The notes under the pieces: model-generated
Seen by the model: the letters and a program-made list of their open reading frames with translations, nothing else
What the model was told of the DNA's origin: nothing
Database searches by the model: none
Assembly (NCBI GenBank): GCA_965204835.1
Contig: OZ242017.1
Location: 2,108,001-2,172,000, forward strand
DNA length: 64,000 nucleotides
Source: VXMT01 sp965204835
GTDB taxonomy: Bacteria > Chloroflexota > Dehalococcoidia > UBA2979
Direction of reading: 5' to 3'
Shown: in pieces, positions 16,105 through 23,954 of the stretch
Position numbering within the stretch: position 1 is the first letter of the stretch
Layout: each line of letters starts with the position of its first letter
Made by a program: the position numbers and the translations under genes

Positions 16105-17049
16105 ATGGGCACGGAGACCGCAGCACCGGGCGGGGAACAGCCCGGACAGGAGCCCGAACAGGGGGCAGGACAGGAGGCGGAGCACCCCGTCGACGCGCGG
16201 CTGCGGGTGTACCTGCACCGGCTCGTCAACGCGCAGGGGCGGATGAAGGCGGCGGACGAGCTGGGCGTGAACTACAAGACGCTGGCTCGTGGACTCGACG
16301 AACCGGGACCGCTCACCGTCTGGTTGCGCGCGGCCCTGCTCGTGAAGGCGCTCGAGGACGGCGTGACCGCCCTCGCGACGGACGGACGGGAGCCGGGGGA
16401 CGCGGGAGCGGAAGACGCGGGGCAGGAAGACACCGGGCCAGCCGGCGACGCCGGCGCACTGGCCGGCGAGGTGCGCGAGGCGACGGAGACCCTGCGAGCC
16501 CTCACGACCGCCGTCGAGCAACTCCAGGGGGAGCAGGGGGAACGGCTGGCGGCGCTGGATCAGCGCCTCGCTGCGGTCGAGGCCCGGCCACGGGCAGGGG
16601 AGTCGGCGGAGGCGGGGGAGAAGGCGGAGGCGGCGCCGGTCATCGGCGCGCCCCGCAGCGCCAACGGGGAGCCGGCCGCATCCGTCGGCGGGGCACCCGT
16701 CGCGGTCCACGTCGTGACGGAGCAGCCCGGTCCCGGCGACGAGGACGCCTACGGCGCGGCGTGGCCGCTCGTCGAGGAGTGGCGCGCCCTCCACGCGGGC
16801 CATCCCCCGGAGGGCGGGGGCGTGGACTGGCTGCGCGGCAAGGAGCGCCTGCGCGAGCTGGAGATCGCCCTCATCGCGGAGCACGAGCTGGCGCTGCCGC
16901 CGGAGCGCTACCGCTGGGACGGCTTCACCAGGCGGGCGCAGCTGCGCTGGCGCGAGCGGACCCTGCGGCGGGTGCGCGGCGAGCGCCGCCGGGCGCAGTG
17001 GCAGCGCCGGTTGCGCCGCCTGCTCACGCTCGGCCTGTGGTGGTCGTAG
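16105..17049 (+). CDS. HTH protein with coiled-coil linker, first gene of the replication operon
   Basis: The 314-residue protein has an HTH-like segment (NAQGRMKAADELGVNYKTLA, about 37-57), then a predicted coiled coil (AGEVREATETLRALTTAVEQ, about 130-180), a variable linker and a very basic C-terminus (RRAQLRWRERTLRRVRGERR). It probably binds DNA and may regulate the element. The ATG at 16105 has GGGAGGGAAG upstream; the frame is open further upstream but reads through the palindrome region. It is the first gene of the plus-strand operon, next to the divergent promoter. I recognise no named family. Confidence 0.6.
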   Translation: MGTETAAPGGEQPGQEPEQGAGQEAEHPVDARLRVYLHRLVNAQGRMKAADELGVNYKTLARGLDEPGPLTVWLRAALLVKALEDGVTALATDGREPGDAGAEDAGQEDTGPAGDAGALAGEVREATETLRALTTAVEQLQGEQGERLAALDQRLAAVEARPRAGESAEAGEKAEAAPVIGAPRSANGEPAASVGGAPVAVHVVTEQPGPGDEDAYGAAWPLVEEWRALHAGHPPEGGGVDWLRGKERLRELEIALIAEHELALPPERYRWDGFTRRAQLRWRERTLRRVRGERRRAQWQRRLRRLLTLGLWWS

Positions 17050-17574
17050 CCGGCGAGCCGGCCCGTCTGTCGCACGCCTGTCGGGGTCCTGTCGGGGCGC
17101 GGTAAGTGATTCGCCCGGAACGGCCGAGAAACGCCCCGCAACCCCTTCCCATCACGCGGTGCCGGCGTGGACACTCGAACGCAGTTTCCGGCTTCGCCAG
17201 GTTCATGCCTCAGAACCTGGAGGGTCCATCCCGGACCCGGCAGACCCGACGGATCGAGCCTCGCTCTCCCGACGGCCGGCCAGTGAGGGACACACCGCTT
17301 CCCGCAGCGGGAGGCAGCCGAAGGGTCGAGCCTTGCTCCCCGGAGGACGCCTCGAACGCCGGGAGACCGCGTGGCGAGCCGCGTTCAGCGCTCGGCCCCG
17401 GAGTCCCTGGGCAGAGTGCGTCCCGCACCCGGCCCCGTCGCACGACCCCGTTCCCCGGTCCGGCATCCGACCGTGGGCGGAGTGCGTCCAGCAGCAACCC
17501 AGCCACGACCCGCGCCACGGATGCCGGCACGGGTCACCAGCAACGAGCACAGCAGTGACAGGGAGGTCACCGGA
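17050..17574. other. 525-bp gene-free region with degenerate direct repeats
   Basis: I see no convincing gene here. There are pairs of direct repeats: TCGAGCCTCGCTC (from 17254) and TCGAGCCTTGCTC (from 17326); TGGGCAGAGTGCGTCC (about 17407) and TGGGCGGAGTGCGTCC (about 17473). Spacings are about 70 bases. The region lies between two genes of the replication operon and could hold a replication or transfer origin, or binding sites for an element-encoded protein. Confidence 0.45.
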
Positions 17575-18078
17575 ATGAACGCAGACCACGGAGACGTGAT
17601 GGAGATTCGGGCCACGACGCAGCAGTACACCGGCCCCAGCGCCGGCCGGATCGCGAACCTCATCCCGCAGCGGGTGAGCTTCGCGCGGGACTGGTTCTGG
17701 ACGAGCACCGCCGTCTGCCACGGCGGCGAGTCGGACGGCCTCGCGTTCCGGCAGCGGCCCGACGGCAACGGCATCGACGTGCGCTGCCACACCGGCGGCT
17801 GCACGCGCGCCCACGCCGTCACCGCGATCGAGGCGCTCATCGGGCTGCCCATCTGGACGGCCTACGAGCCCGTGGCCGAGGTCGCCGCGCCTCGTCCGCA
17901 GGGTCGCTGGCGCGGGCTCGCGCTCCTCGCGGGAGCCGCCGCGTTGCTCGCGGCGCCGCTCGCGCTGGGGCACGGCGGCGAGGTCGCCGTGCTCAACGCC
18001 GCCGGCCTCGGGGCCGGGGCGCTCATCGCCCGGCAGGTCATCGCCCGCCGCAGGCGACGGGGGGCGCTCCGCCGCTGA
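17575..18078 (+). CDS. Zinc-ribbon (CHC2-like) protein with two C-terminal membrane helices
   Basis: The 167-residue protein has a primase-like zinc motif, CHGGESDGLAFRQRPDGNG followed by CHTGGC (about 46-70), resembling the CHC2/PriCT-type ribbon of mobile-element primases. Near the end are two hydrophobic helices (LALLAGAAALLAAPLALG and VAVLNAAGLGAGALIARQVI) and a basic tail. A zinc ribbon tethered to the membrane is unusual. The ATG at 17575 has GGGAGGT upstream. It may hold replication factors at the membrane, but that is only a guess. Confidence 0.6.
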   Translation: MNADHGDVMEIRATTQQYTGPSAGRIANLIPQRVSFARDWFWTSTAVCHGGESDGLAFRQRPDGNGIDVRCHTGGCTRAHAVTAIEALIGLPIWTAYEPVAEVAAPRPQGRWRGLALLAGAAALLAAPLALGHGGEVAVLNAAGLGAGALIARQVIARRRRRGALRR

Positions 18079-18102
18079 CCGCCTGACGCATCCACCCAGC
18101 AT

Positions 18103-18128
18103 GGGGCCGCCTCGGTCGAGGCGGCCCC
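18103..18128 (+). terminator. 12-bp perfect GC stem-loop
   Basis: GGGGCCGCCTCG-GT-CGAGGCGGCCCC lies 24 bases after a stop codon, followed by TCTTCGTG rather than a U run. An almost identical hairpin occurs at 20736-20763. Confidence 0.65.
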
Positions 18129-18187
18129 TCTTCGTGCCCGCGAGGGCGCACGACAGCGGCAACGAGACCACCACAAGGAGGACGGTC

Positions 18188-18655
18188 ATGACGATGGCAA
18201 CGACGACGATCGAGACGGGCGCGACCGCAGCGGGAGAGCGCGGCGGCCGCACCCTCGAAGAGCTCGTGGACCGGGTCTTCGAGGCGCTCCTCGGAGCCGC
18301 GCCCGCCGACGAGGAGCAGAGCATCGCCCGCAGCGTCCACGAGGCGCGGCGGCTGAGGCGGCAGGGCGAGCTCGGTGCAGCGCTCGCGGTCCTCGCCGGC
18401 GCGGACCTCGCGCAGGCGACCGAGCGGGAGATGCGATGGCTCTACGGCGAGTGGCTCGGCATCGCGGGGCGGCGCTTCGCCGGGCGCGAGGCGGTCGTCT
18501 ACAGCCCCGGCACGGGGCGGGCGGCCGTGCTCGCGCCGCACCCCGGCGGCGCGCTCGAGGTGCTGGCCGTCCTCGGGATGCGCTGGGAGCCCGGCAAGAT
18601 CGTCTCGCGGCGCAGCCTGCGGGGCCTCCGGCCCCTCGCGACGGGCGGCTCGTGA
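18188..18655 (+). CDS. Hypothetical protein upstream of the primase
   Basis: The 155-residue protein has a helical N-terminal half (LEELVDRVFEALLGAAPADE, RSVHEARRLRRQGELGAALA) and a small basic C-terminal part (GKIVSRRSLRGLRPLA). I recognise no domain; the helical region is faintly TPR-like. The ATG at 18188 has AAGGAGG at ideal spacing. The stop overlaps the primase start (TGATG), so the two are co-translated and probably function together in element replication. Confidence 0.65.
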   Translation: MTMATTTIETGATAAGERGGRTLEELVDRVFEALLGAAPADEEQSIARSVHEARRLRRQGELGAALAVLAGADLAQATEREMRWLYGEWLGIAGRRFAGREAVVYSPGTGRAAVLAPHPGGALEVLAVLGMRWEPGKIVSRRSLRGLRPLATGGS

Positions 18656-19701
18656 TGGTCGCCGCGCACGCCCCGGTGGACATCGCGGCGCTCAAGGAGC
18701 GCCACCCGCTGGGCGGCGTGGTCGAGGCGGCGGGCGTCCGGCTGCGCGGCAGGGGCCGCGTCCGCCAGGGCGTCTGCCCCTTCCACGAGGAGGCCGAGGG
18801 CAGCTTCACGGTCTACGCCAACACCCAGCGCTGGTACTGCTTCGGCTGCGGCGAGCGCGGCGACGTGCTGGACTTCGTCCAGCGCATCGAGGGCCTGAGC
18901 CTGCCGGAGGCGATCCGGCGGCTCGACAGCTCCCCGCCGGCCGCCGCCGCACCCCGTCAGGCGACGGGGCGCGGGCGGCGCGGTAGCGAGGCCGTTCCCG
19001 CGCCGGACCCGGCGCTGCTCACGGCGGCGGCGCGGTACTACGCCGGCGAGTTGCGGCGCAGCCGCGACGCGCGGTCCTACCTCGCCTCGCGGGGCGTCGG
19101 CCTCGGCACGGCCCTGCGGCACGGCCTCGGCTTCGCGCCGGGGCGCGGGCTGCGCACGGCGCTCGCGTCCGCCGGCTTCGCCGACGCACGCATCCGCGAG
19201 GGCGGGTTGCTGGCCGGTAGCGGCGAGCGCTTCGCCGGGATGGTCGTCGTCCCCGAGGTCATCGGCGGCAGCGTCCGCTGGCTGGCGGGACGGGCCATCG
19301 ACCCTGACCGCTCGCCGCGCTTCCAGGCGCTGCCCGGCCCAAAGCCGGTGCTCGGGCTGGCGCGGCTCGGTCACGCGCCGCCGTGGGCGGTCGTGACCGA
19401 GGGCGTCTTCGACTGGCTGCTGCTGAGCGAGTGGGGACTGCCCGCCTGCGCCGCCCTCGGCACGCAGGGCATGGAGCGGATCGCAGCCGCCCTGCGCGGC
19501 TGCCCCCGCGTCTTCCTCGCCTTCGACCACGACAACGCCGGGCGCGAGGCCGCGGCGGTGCTCGGCGGCCTGCTCGGCCGCCGCGCCGCCTTCGTCGCCC
19601 TGCCCGAGGGCGTCGCCGACGTGGCCGACCTGGCCACCCACCCCGGCGGGCGCAGGGTCTTCCTGCGCCTGCTCGAACGGGCGGCCCGCGCCGCCCGCTG
19701 A
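18655..19701 (+). CDS. DnaG-like primase with CHC2 zinc finger and TOPRIM domain
   Basis: The 348-residue protein has a CHC2-type zinc finger (CPFHEEAEGSF, then RWYCFGCGERGDVLDFV, about 41-73) and a TOPRIM-like region with TEGVFDWLLLSEWG (about 245) and VFLAFDHDNAGREAA (about 287). Both are hallmarks of DnaG-type primases, which make RNA primers for lagging-strand synthesis. It is shorter than chromosomal DnaG and lacks the helicase-binding C-terminus, as is common in plasmid and ICE primases. The start overlaps the preceding stop. Confidence 0.85.
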   Translation: MVAAHAPVDIAALKERHPLGGVVEAAGVRLRGRGRVRQGVCPFHEEAEGSFTVYANTQRWYCFGCGERGDVLDFVQRIEGLSLPEAIRRLDSSPPAAAAPRQATGRGRRGSEAVPAPDPALLTAAARYYAGELRRSRDARSYLASRGVGLGTALRHGLGFAPGRGLRTALASAGFADARIREGGLLAGSGERFAGMVVVPEVIGGSVRWLAGRAIDPDRSPRFQALPGPKPVLGLARLGHAPPWAVVTEGVFDWLLLSEWGLPACAALGTQGMERIAAALRGCPRVFLAFDHDNAGREAAAVLGGLLGRRAAFVALPEGVADVADLATHPGGRRVFLRLLERAARAAR

Positions 19702-19729
19702 CCCACCCAGCCCACCCGGTGAACACCGA

Positions 19730-19756
19730 CAGCCCGGCTCCACGCGAGCCGGGCTG
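19730..19756 (+). terminator. 11-bp stem-loop after primase
   Basis: CAGCCCGGCTC-CACGC-GAGCCGGGCTG begins 29 bases after the primase stop, without a following U run. Between it and the next gene (19901) I see only a leader. Confidence 0.65.
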
Positions 19757-19900
19757 CTTCCGCGTGCCCGCCGGACCAGCCGCCCTGAGAGGAGGCGCGA
19801 TGACACGAGCGCGACGGGGCTCCGCCCCGCACACGGGCCTCCCGTCGAGGGATCCGCACCAGTCCACCCAGCACATGCACAGCACGAAGGAGAGAGACAC

Positions 19901-20647
19901 ATGACGAACGCAGCACCGGCCGTCAACGGCCGCAACGGCGCCAGCCCCAACGGCGCGCAGCCCGAGCCGATCCGCGAGCCCGACCTGCTGTGGGAGAGCC
20001 TCCCGCCGGCCGTCACGCAGCGGCTGGCGGACCCCCTCGACGAGGGACTCGTCTCGCAGCGCAGGGGCCGCGGCAACCGCAGCTTCGCCTACCTCGAGGG
20101 CAGCACTGTCATCGAGCAGGCCAACCGCGTCTTCGGCCACGGCGGCTGGGGCTACGAGCTCGTCGGCGACGTGACCGTCCGCGAGGGCGAGAGCGTCGAC
20201 CGGGAGACGGGCGAGGCGAAGTCCTGGCGGGCCTACGCTGCGACCGTGCGGGTCACCGTGCCCGGCTCGCAGCCGCGCACCGACGTCGGCTTCCAGGCCC
20301 TCGCCGACGACACGGTCGAGGGCCACGAGACGGCCTGGAAGGGCGCGGTGACCGACGCGCTCAAGCGGGCGCTCAGGAGCTACGGCGACCAGTTCGGGAA
20401 CGGGCTCTACGGCGACGGGACGACGGGCGACCTCGCGCCCTCGCTGCGGAAGACGCTCGTCGACCTCGGCGAGTGCCGGGGCTTCGACGAGGCGAAGGTG
20501 CGGTCCGCCGTGCGCGAGCGCACGGGCCGCGACCTCGACGAGCTGCCGGTGGCGAGCCTCACCCCGCTGGTCGAGGCCGCCGCGCGGAAGCTCCAGCAGG
20601 ACAACGCGGGCGAGGAGCCCCGCGACGAGACGCCGCAGGCCGCCTGA
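19901..20647 (+). CDS. Rad52/Rad22-family single-strand annealing protein
   Basis: The 248-residue protein has the Rad52_Rad22 core: AYLEGSTVIEQANRVFGHGG followed by WGYELVGDVTVRE, then AYAATVRVTVPG, and the conserved HETAWKGAVTDALKRALRSY with GDQFGNGLYGDG (about residues 60-175). These proteins form rings that anneal complementary single strands and promote recombination. The N-terminus is a disordered Asn/Pro stretch. GAAGGAGAG precedes the ATG. It is grouped with SSB and RadC, consistent with a recombination module of a conjugative element. Confidence 0.85.
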   Translation: MTNAAPAVNGRNGASPNGAQPEPIREPDLLWESLPPAVTQRLADPLDEGLVSQRRGRGNRSFAYLEGSTVIEQANRVFGHGGWGYELVGDVTVREGESVDRETGEAKSWRAYAATVRVTVPGSQPRTDVGFQALADDTVEGHETAWKGAVTDALKRALRSYGDQFGNGLYGDGTTGDLAPSLRKTLVDLGECRGFDEAKVRSAVRERTGRDLDELPVASLTPLVEAAARKLQQDNAGEEPRDETPQAA

Positions 20648-20735
20648 GCGGCCCGAGGCCAGAGAAGGAAAGGAGGTGCCCATCGCAGGCGCTCAAGTCA
20701 GACATCGCAGAGACGCTCCCTCCCGGGAGCGCGAA

Positions 20736-20763
20736 CGGGGCCGCCTCCGACGAGGCGGCCCCG
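20736..20763 (+). terminator. 12-bp stem-loop after the Rad52-like gene
   Basis: CGGGGCCGCCTC-CGAC-GAGGCGGCCCCG. The stem is almost identical to that at 18103-18128. A smaller hairpin, GCTCCC-TCCC-GGGAGC, precedes it at 20715-20730. Confidence 0.65.
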
Positions 20764-20837
20764 CTGCATCCAGGACCAGGTGCGGCTCCCGCCGCATCGC
20801 CAGTGACCACCACACCAACACGAAGAAGGAGAACGAA

Positions 20838-21242
20838 ATGTCACGCACCATGAACCGCGTCGAGCTGCTGGGCCGGGTCGGGACCGACCCCGAGCTGAAG
20901 TACAGCCAGAACGGCACCGCCGTCTGCACGCTGCGGATGGCCACCGACCGCCGCCGCCAGAACGGCGAGACCGAGCCCGACTGGCACTCGGTCGTCTGCT
21001 TCGGCAAGCTCGCCGAGGCCGTCGGCGAGTACGTCCAGAAGGGCAACCGCGTCTTCGTCGCGGGCTCGCTCGCCCACAGCAGCTACGAGACCGAGGACGG
21101 CCAGCGCCGCTACCGCACCGAGGTGCAGGCGCACGAGGTCATCTTCCTCGACTCGAACGGCAACGGCCGCTCCAACGGCAACGGCAACGGCAACGGCGGC
21201 CAGCAGGCCGCCGCCGAGGTCGCGGACGACCAGCCCTTCTAG
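20838..21242 (+). CDS. ssb: Single-stranded DNA-binding protein
   Basis: The 134-residue protein has a full OB-fold SSB domain (MNRVELLGRVGTDPELKYSQ, WHSVVCFGKLAEAVGEYVQK, GNRVFVAGSLAHSSYE), an Asn/Gly-rich linker and the canonical acidic tip DDQPF that recruits partner proteins. It protects single-stranded DNA during transfer and replication. The ATG at 20838 has GAAGGAGAACG upstream. The linker is a short SNGNGNGNGG-type repeat. Confidence 0.93.
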   Translation: MSRTMNRVELLGRVGTDPELKYSQNGTAVCTLRMATDRRRQNGETEPDWHSVVCFGKLAEAVGEYVQKGNRVFVAGSLAHSSYETEDGQRRYRTEVQAHEVIFLDSNGNGRSNGNGNGNGGQQAAAEVADDQPF

Positions 21243-21289
21243 CCATCCCACGGCATCACAGACGCCGCCCGCCCGAGCGCGGGCGCACA

Positions 21290-21319
21290 CGGGGCCGCTC
21301 CCTCACGGGGGCGGCCCCG
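21290..21319 (+). terminator. Stem-loop after ssb
   Basis: CGGGGCCGC and GCGGCCCCG enclose TCCCTCACGGGG, whose CCC/GGG can pair to extend the stem. It begins 48 bases after the ssb stop. Confidence 0.6.
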
Positions 21320-21356
21320 CTCTCGTTTCCGAGCACTGCACGAAGGAGAACCGAAG

Positions 21357-21713
21357 ATGGCACCCACGACCGAACGCGACGCGCTCCCGACCTGGAGCGC
21401 GCACACGCTGGTCATGACCCTGCTCGAGGGCGACGAGCCCTTCAACGGCCACTGCACCTGCGACCGCTGGTCGTACCGCACCGACGACTGGACCGACCTC
21501 GGGACGAAGTGGGCCTGGCACTACATCGCCGAGTCCGAGGGACCCGGCGGCCACCCGTCCGCAGCGACGATCGTCAGAGATGAGTTGCAGGCCAGCGGCG
21601 AGTACGGCGGCGACTGCGCCGGCTGCGGCTACCCCATCGTGCGGGGCCGCACGCACTGCCTCAGCTGCGAGCCGGAGGGCGCGGTCGAGTACGACCACGA
21701 GGTGGTGGCGTGA
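21357..21713 (+). CDS. Hypothetical zinc-ribbon protein
   Basis: The 118-residue protein has several Cys pairs: GHCTCDRW near residue 32 and the ribbon CAGCGYPIVRGRTHCLSC near residue 88, a probable CxxC...CxxC zinc site. The rest is acidic and Trp-rich. I recognise no function. AAGGAGAACC precedes the ATG. The stop overlaps the GTG of radC (GTGA), so it is translated with RadC. Confidence 0.65.
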   Translation: MAPTTERDALPTWSAHTLVMTLLEGDEPFNGHCTCDRWSYRTDDWTDLGTKWAWHYIAESEGPGGHPSAATIVRDELQASGEYGGDCAGCGYPIVRGRTHCLSCEPEGAVEYDHEVVA

Positions 21714-22201
21714 CCGCCCCCGCGCACGCCGACGCGCTGCTCGCGGCGCTGCGCAGCAACCTCGACGTGCTGAGCGAGCTGGCCGTGCGCTACGAGGTCG
21801 AGACGCGGCCCGACCGCGACCCCGACGCGCCGGCGGTCAACTCCCCCGAGGAGGTCTATCGCCTGCTGGGGCCGGAGATGGGGACGCTCGCGCAGGAGCA
21901 GCTGCGCGTGCTGCTGCTCGACCGCCGCAACCGCGTGGTCGAGCAGCGCGTGATCTACCAGGGCAACTGCTCCTCGGCGGTCGTCAGGCTCGCCGAGGTG
22001 CTGCGCCCGGCGGTCGTCGCGGCCGTCCCCAACCTGATCGTCGTCCACAACCACCCCTCCGGGGATGCGACGCCGAGCACGAACGACGTCGACATCACGA
22101 AGGCGCTGGCCGAGGCGGCGACGCTGCTCGGGATCGAGCTGCTCGACCACATCGTGATCGGCGACGAGGCCGTCAGCCTCCGCGAGCGCGGGCTCTTCTA
22201 G
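21710..22201 (+). CDS. radC: RadC/JAB-domain protein
   Basis: The 163-residue protein has the RadC JAB/MPN metalloprotease-like motif HNHPSGDATPSTNDVDIT (about 113), preceded by EQLRVLLLDRRNRVVEQRVI. It has only the JAB domain and lacks the N-terminal HhH part of chromosomal RadC, as is usual in mobile elements. Its precise activity is not settled in the family, and a repair or recombination role is assumed. The start is GTG, overlapping the previous stop. Confidence 0.88.
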   Translation: MTAPAHADALLAALRSNLDVLSELAVRYEVETRPDRDPDAPAVNSPEEVYRLLGPEMGTLAQEQLRVLLLDRRNRVVEQRVIYQGNCSSAVVRLAEVLRPAVVAAVPNLIVVHNHPSGDATPSTNDVDITKALAEAATLLGIELLDHIVIGDEAVSLRERGLF

Positions 22202-22251
22202 CCCGCGCATCGCTCCCCGACCGGGCGGCCCTCCGGCCGTCCCGGCCCGTA

Positions 22252-22270
22252 CGCGGGGCGACGCCCCGCG
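22252..22270 (+). terminator. Short GC hairpin after radC
   Basis: CGCGGGGC-GAC-GCCCCGCG, eight paired bases, within the 110-base gap before the ArdC gene. Confidence 0.5.
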
Positions 22271-22311
22271 CGTCCGTCGATCAACCCGGAACGCTTCGAA
22301 GGGAGACAGTC

Positions 22312-23208
22312 ATGCTCGACGCCTACCAGGAGATCACCGACCGCATCATCGCCGCGTTGGAGCGCGGCACCGTGCCGTGGCGGACGCCGTGGCGCGCACG
22401 CGGTCACCGCAACGCCCGCACCAACCGCCCCTACCGCGGCATCAACATCCTGGTGCTGCAGATGGCGGCGCTGGAGCGGGGCTGGAACGACCCGCGCTGG
22501 CTCACCTACCGCCAGGCGCGGGCGGCAGGCGGGCATGTCCGCCGCGGCGAGCACGGCACGCGGGTCGTGCTCTGGAAGTGGATCGAGAAGCAGGACTCGC
22601 CCGACCCGGAGCGGCCGGAGCACTACCCGCTGCTGCGGCTCTTCACGGTCTTCAACGTCGCCCAGTGCGAGGATGTCCGGCTCCCCCGCGCCGAGGACGA
22701 GGCGGAGGACGGCTTCGACCCGATCGAGCGGGCCGAGGCGGTGGTCGCGGGCTACGCGGGCGGCCCGAGCATCCACGAGGACGCGGACAGCGCCTACTAC
22801 GTCCCCGCCCGGGACGAGGTGCACCTGCCGCCGCGCGACGCCTTCGGGGACGCGCACGGCTACTACGCGACGCTCTTCCACGAGCTCGCGCACTCCACCG
22901 GGCACCCGAAGCGCCTGGACCGCGAGAGCTACCGCACGGCGGCGCCCTTCGGCTCCGAGCACTACTCGCAGGAGGAGCTGGTGGCGGAGTTCGCGGCGGC
23001 CTTCCTCGGCAACGAGGCGGGCATCGACCCCTCACGGGTCGAGCAGTCCGCCTCCTACATCGACTCCTGGCTCAAGGCGCTGGAGGACGACCGCCGCCTC
23101 GCGGTGGTCGCCGCCGGGCAGGCGCAGCGGGCCGCCGACCACGTGCTCGGGCGCGTTGCCGACGCCCCGCCGGAGGCGGTGCCGGACGCGATGCCCGAGG
23201 CGGCCTGA
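22312..23208 (+). CDS. ardC: ArdC-like antirestriction protein (ssDNA-binding + zincin domains)
   Basis: The 298-residue protein has the ArdC N-terminal ssDNA-binding domain (ITDRIIAALERGTVPWRTPW, YRGINILVLQMA, WLTYRQARAAGGHVRRGEHG) and a C-terminal zincin-like metallopeptidase domain with the HExxH motif LFHELAHSTGHPKR (about 187), followed by EELVAEFAAAFL. ArdC proteins protect incoming single-stranded DNA from restriction. The ATG at 22312 has AAGGGAGA upstream. Placement in the leading-region-like operon fits early expression after transfer. Confidence 0.9.
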   Translation: MLDAYQEITDRIIAALERGTVPWRTPWRARGHRNARTNRPYRGINILVLQMAALERGWNDPRWLTYRQARAAGGHVRRGEHGTRVVLWKWIEKQDSPDPERPEHYPLLRLFTVFNVAQCEDVRLPRAEDEAEDGFDPIERAEAVVAGYAGGPSIHEDADSAYYVPARDEVHLPPRDAFGDAHGYYATLFHELAHSTGHPKRLDRESYRTAAPFGSEHYSQEELVAEFAAAFLGNEAGIDPSRVEQSASYIDSWLKALEDDRRLAVVAAGQAQRAADHVLGRVADAPPEAVPDAMPEAA

Positions 23209-23248
23209 CGCGCACCCGACCGGACGGCTCCCCGCCGCCCGGCCCTCA

Positions 23249-23266
23249 CGCGGGCTCACGCCCGCG
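23249..23266 (+). terminator. Short hairpin after the ArdC gene
   Basis: CGCGGGC-TCAC-GCCCGCG, seven paired bases, 40 bases after the ArdC stop. Confidence 0.5.
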
Positions 23267-23300
23267 CATCCACCCGTTCACCTACCGGAAGGAGAACTCC

Positions 23301-23954
23301 ATGCTCGCGGCCGACGCCGCCATCAACCCGGACGACCTGTACACGATCAGCGCGAACGGCTTCTCGGCCACGGCCGACGCCTTCGCGCGCGACCCCGACT
23401 CGGAGGGGCTCTGGTTCCTCTCCATGGTCGGCGCCCAGAGCGCCCTCAAGGCGATCTGGGCCGCCCTCCTCAAGCGGCCCCCGGAGAGCGCCCACCTGCT
23501 CGCCGGCGCCGACGGCCTCGCGCTCTCCGGCGGCTTCCACCGCTGCGAGGTTCCCCACGAGACCATCGGCACGTGGACGACGAAAATCGCGCGCCTGCCC
23601 GTCTCGGGCGGCTACCACGGCATGGTGTACACCCGCCTCGCGGAGTACGCCTTCGAGCGGGACGCGTTCCTCTTGCTCGCCCCCGGCGAGGCGGAGGCTC
23701 CCGCCCTGCACCACCGCTTCCTCGACCGCCGCAGCCCCCTGCCCCTGCACCGCTCCTGGGCGGAGTGGCTGTGGGAACGGGGACTGGCGGAGGGCGAGAT
23801 CTCGCGGCTCCAGTCGGCGGGGATCGCCGCCTGGCGCTGCACCCCGGACGCCGAGGCGCTCCGGGACGACCTCGCCGCCGCCGTGGCGGCGGGGACGCTC
23901 ACGCTCCCGCGTGAGCACGCAACCAACGAACGAACGGAAGGAGACACGAGATGA
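23301..23954 (+). CDS. Hypothetical protein, coupled to a DNA methyltransferase
   Basis: The 217-residue protein starts at an ATG with AAGGAGAAC upstream. It has an alpha/beta look (LWFLSMVGAQSALKAIWAAL, GGYHGMVYTRLAEYAFERDA) and ends in a polar tail. I recognise no domain. The stop overlaps the methyltransferase start (ATGA). It lies in the antirestriction/replication block and may be an accessory to the methyltransferase; that is inference only. Confidence 0.65.
   Translation: MLAADAAINPDDLYTISANGFSATADAFARDPDSEGLWFLSMVGAQSALKAIWAALLKRPPESAHLLAGADGLALSGGFHRCEVPHETIGTWTTKIARLPVSGGYHGMVYTRLAEYAFERDAFLLLAPGEAEAPALHHRFLDRRSPLPLHRSWAEWLWERGLAEGEISRLQSAGIAAWRCTPDAEALRDDLAAAVAAGTLTLPREHATNERTEGDTR

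Noticed and set aside
17159..17578. 139-codon plus-strand frame in the gene-free segment
   Set aside because: Composition unlike its neighbours, overlaps the ribosome binding site of the next gene, and its repeated PWAECV comes from the DNA repeats.
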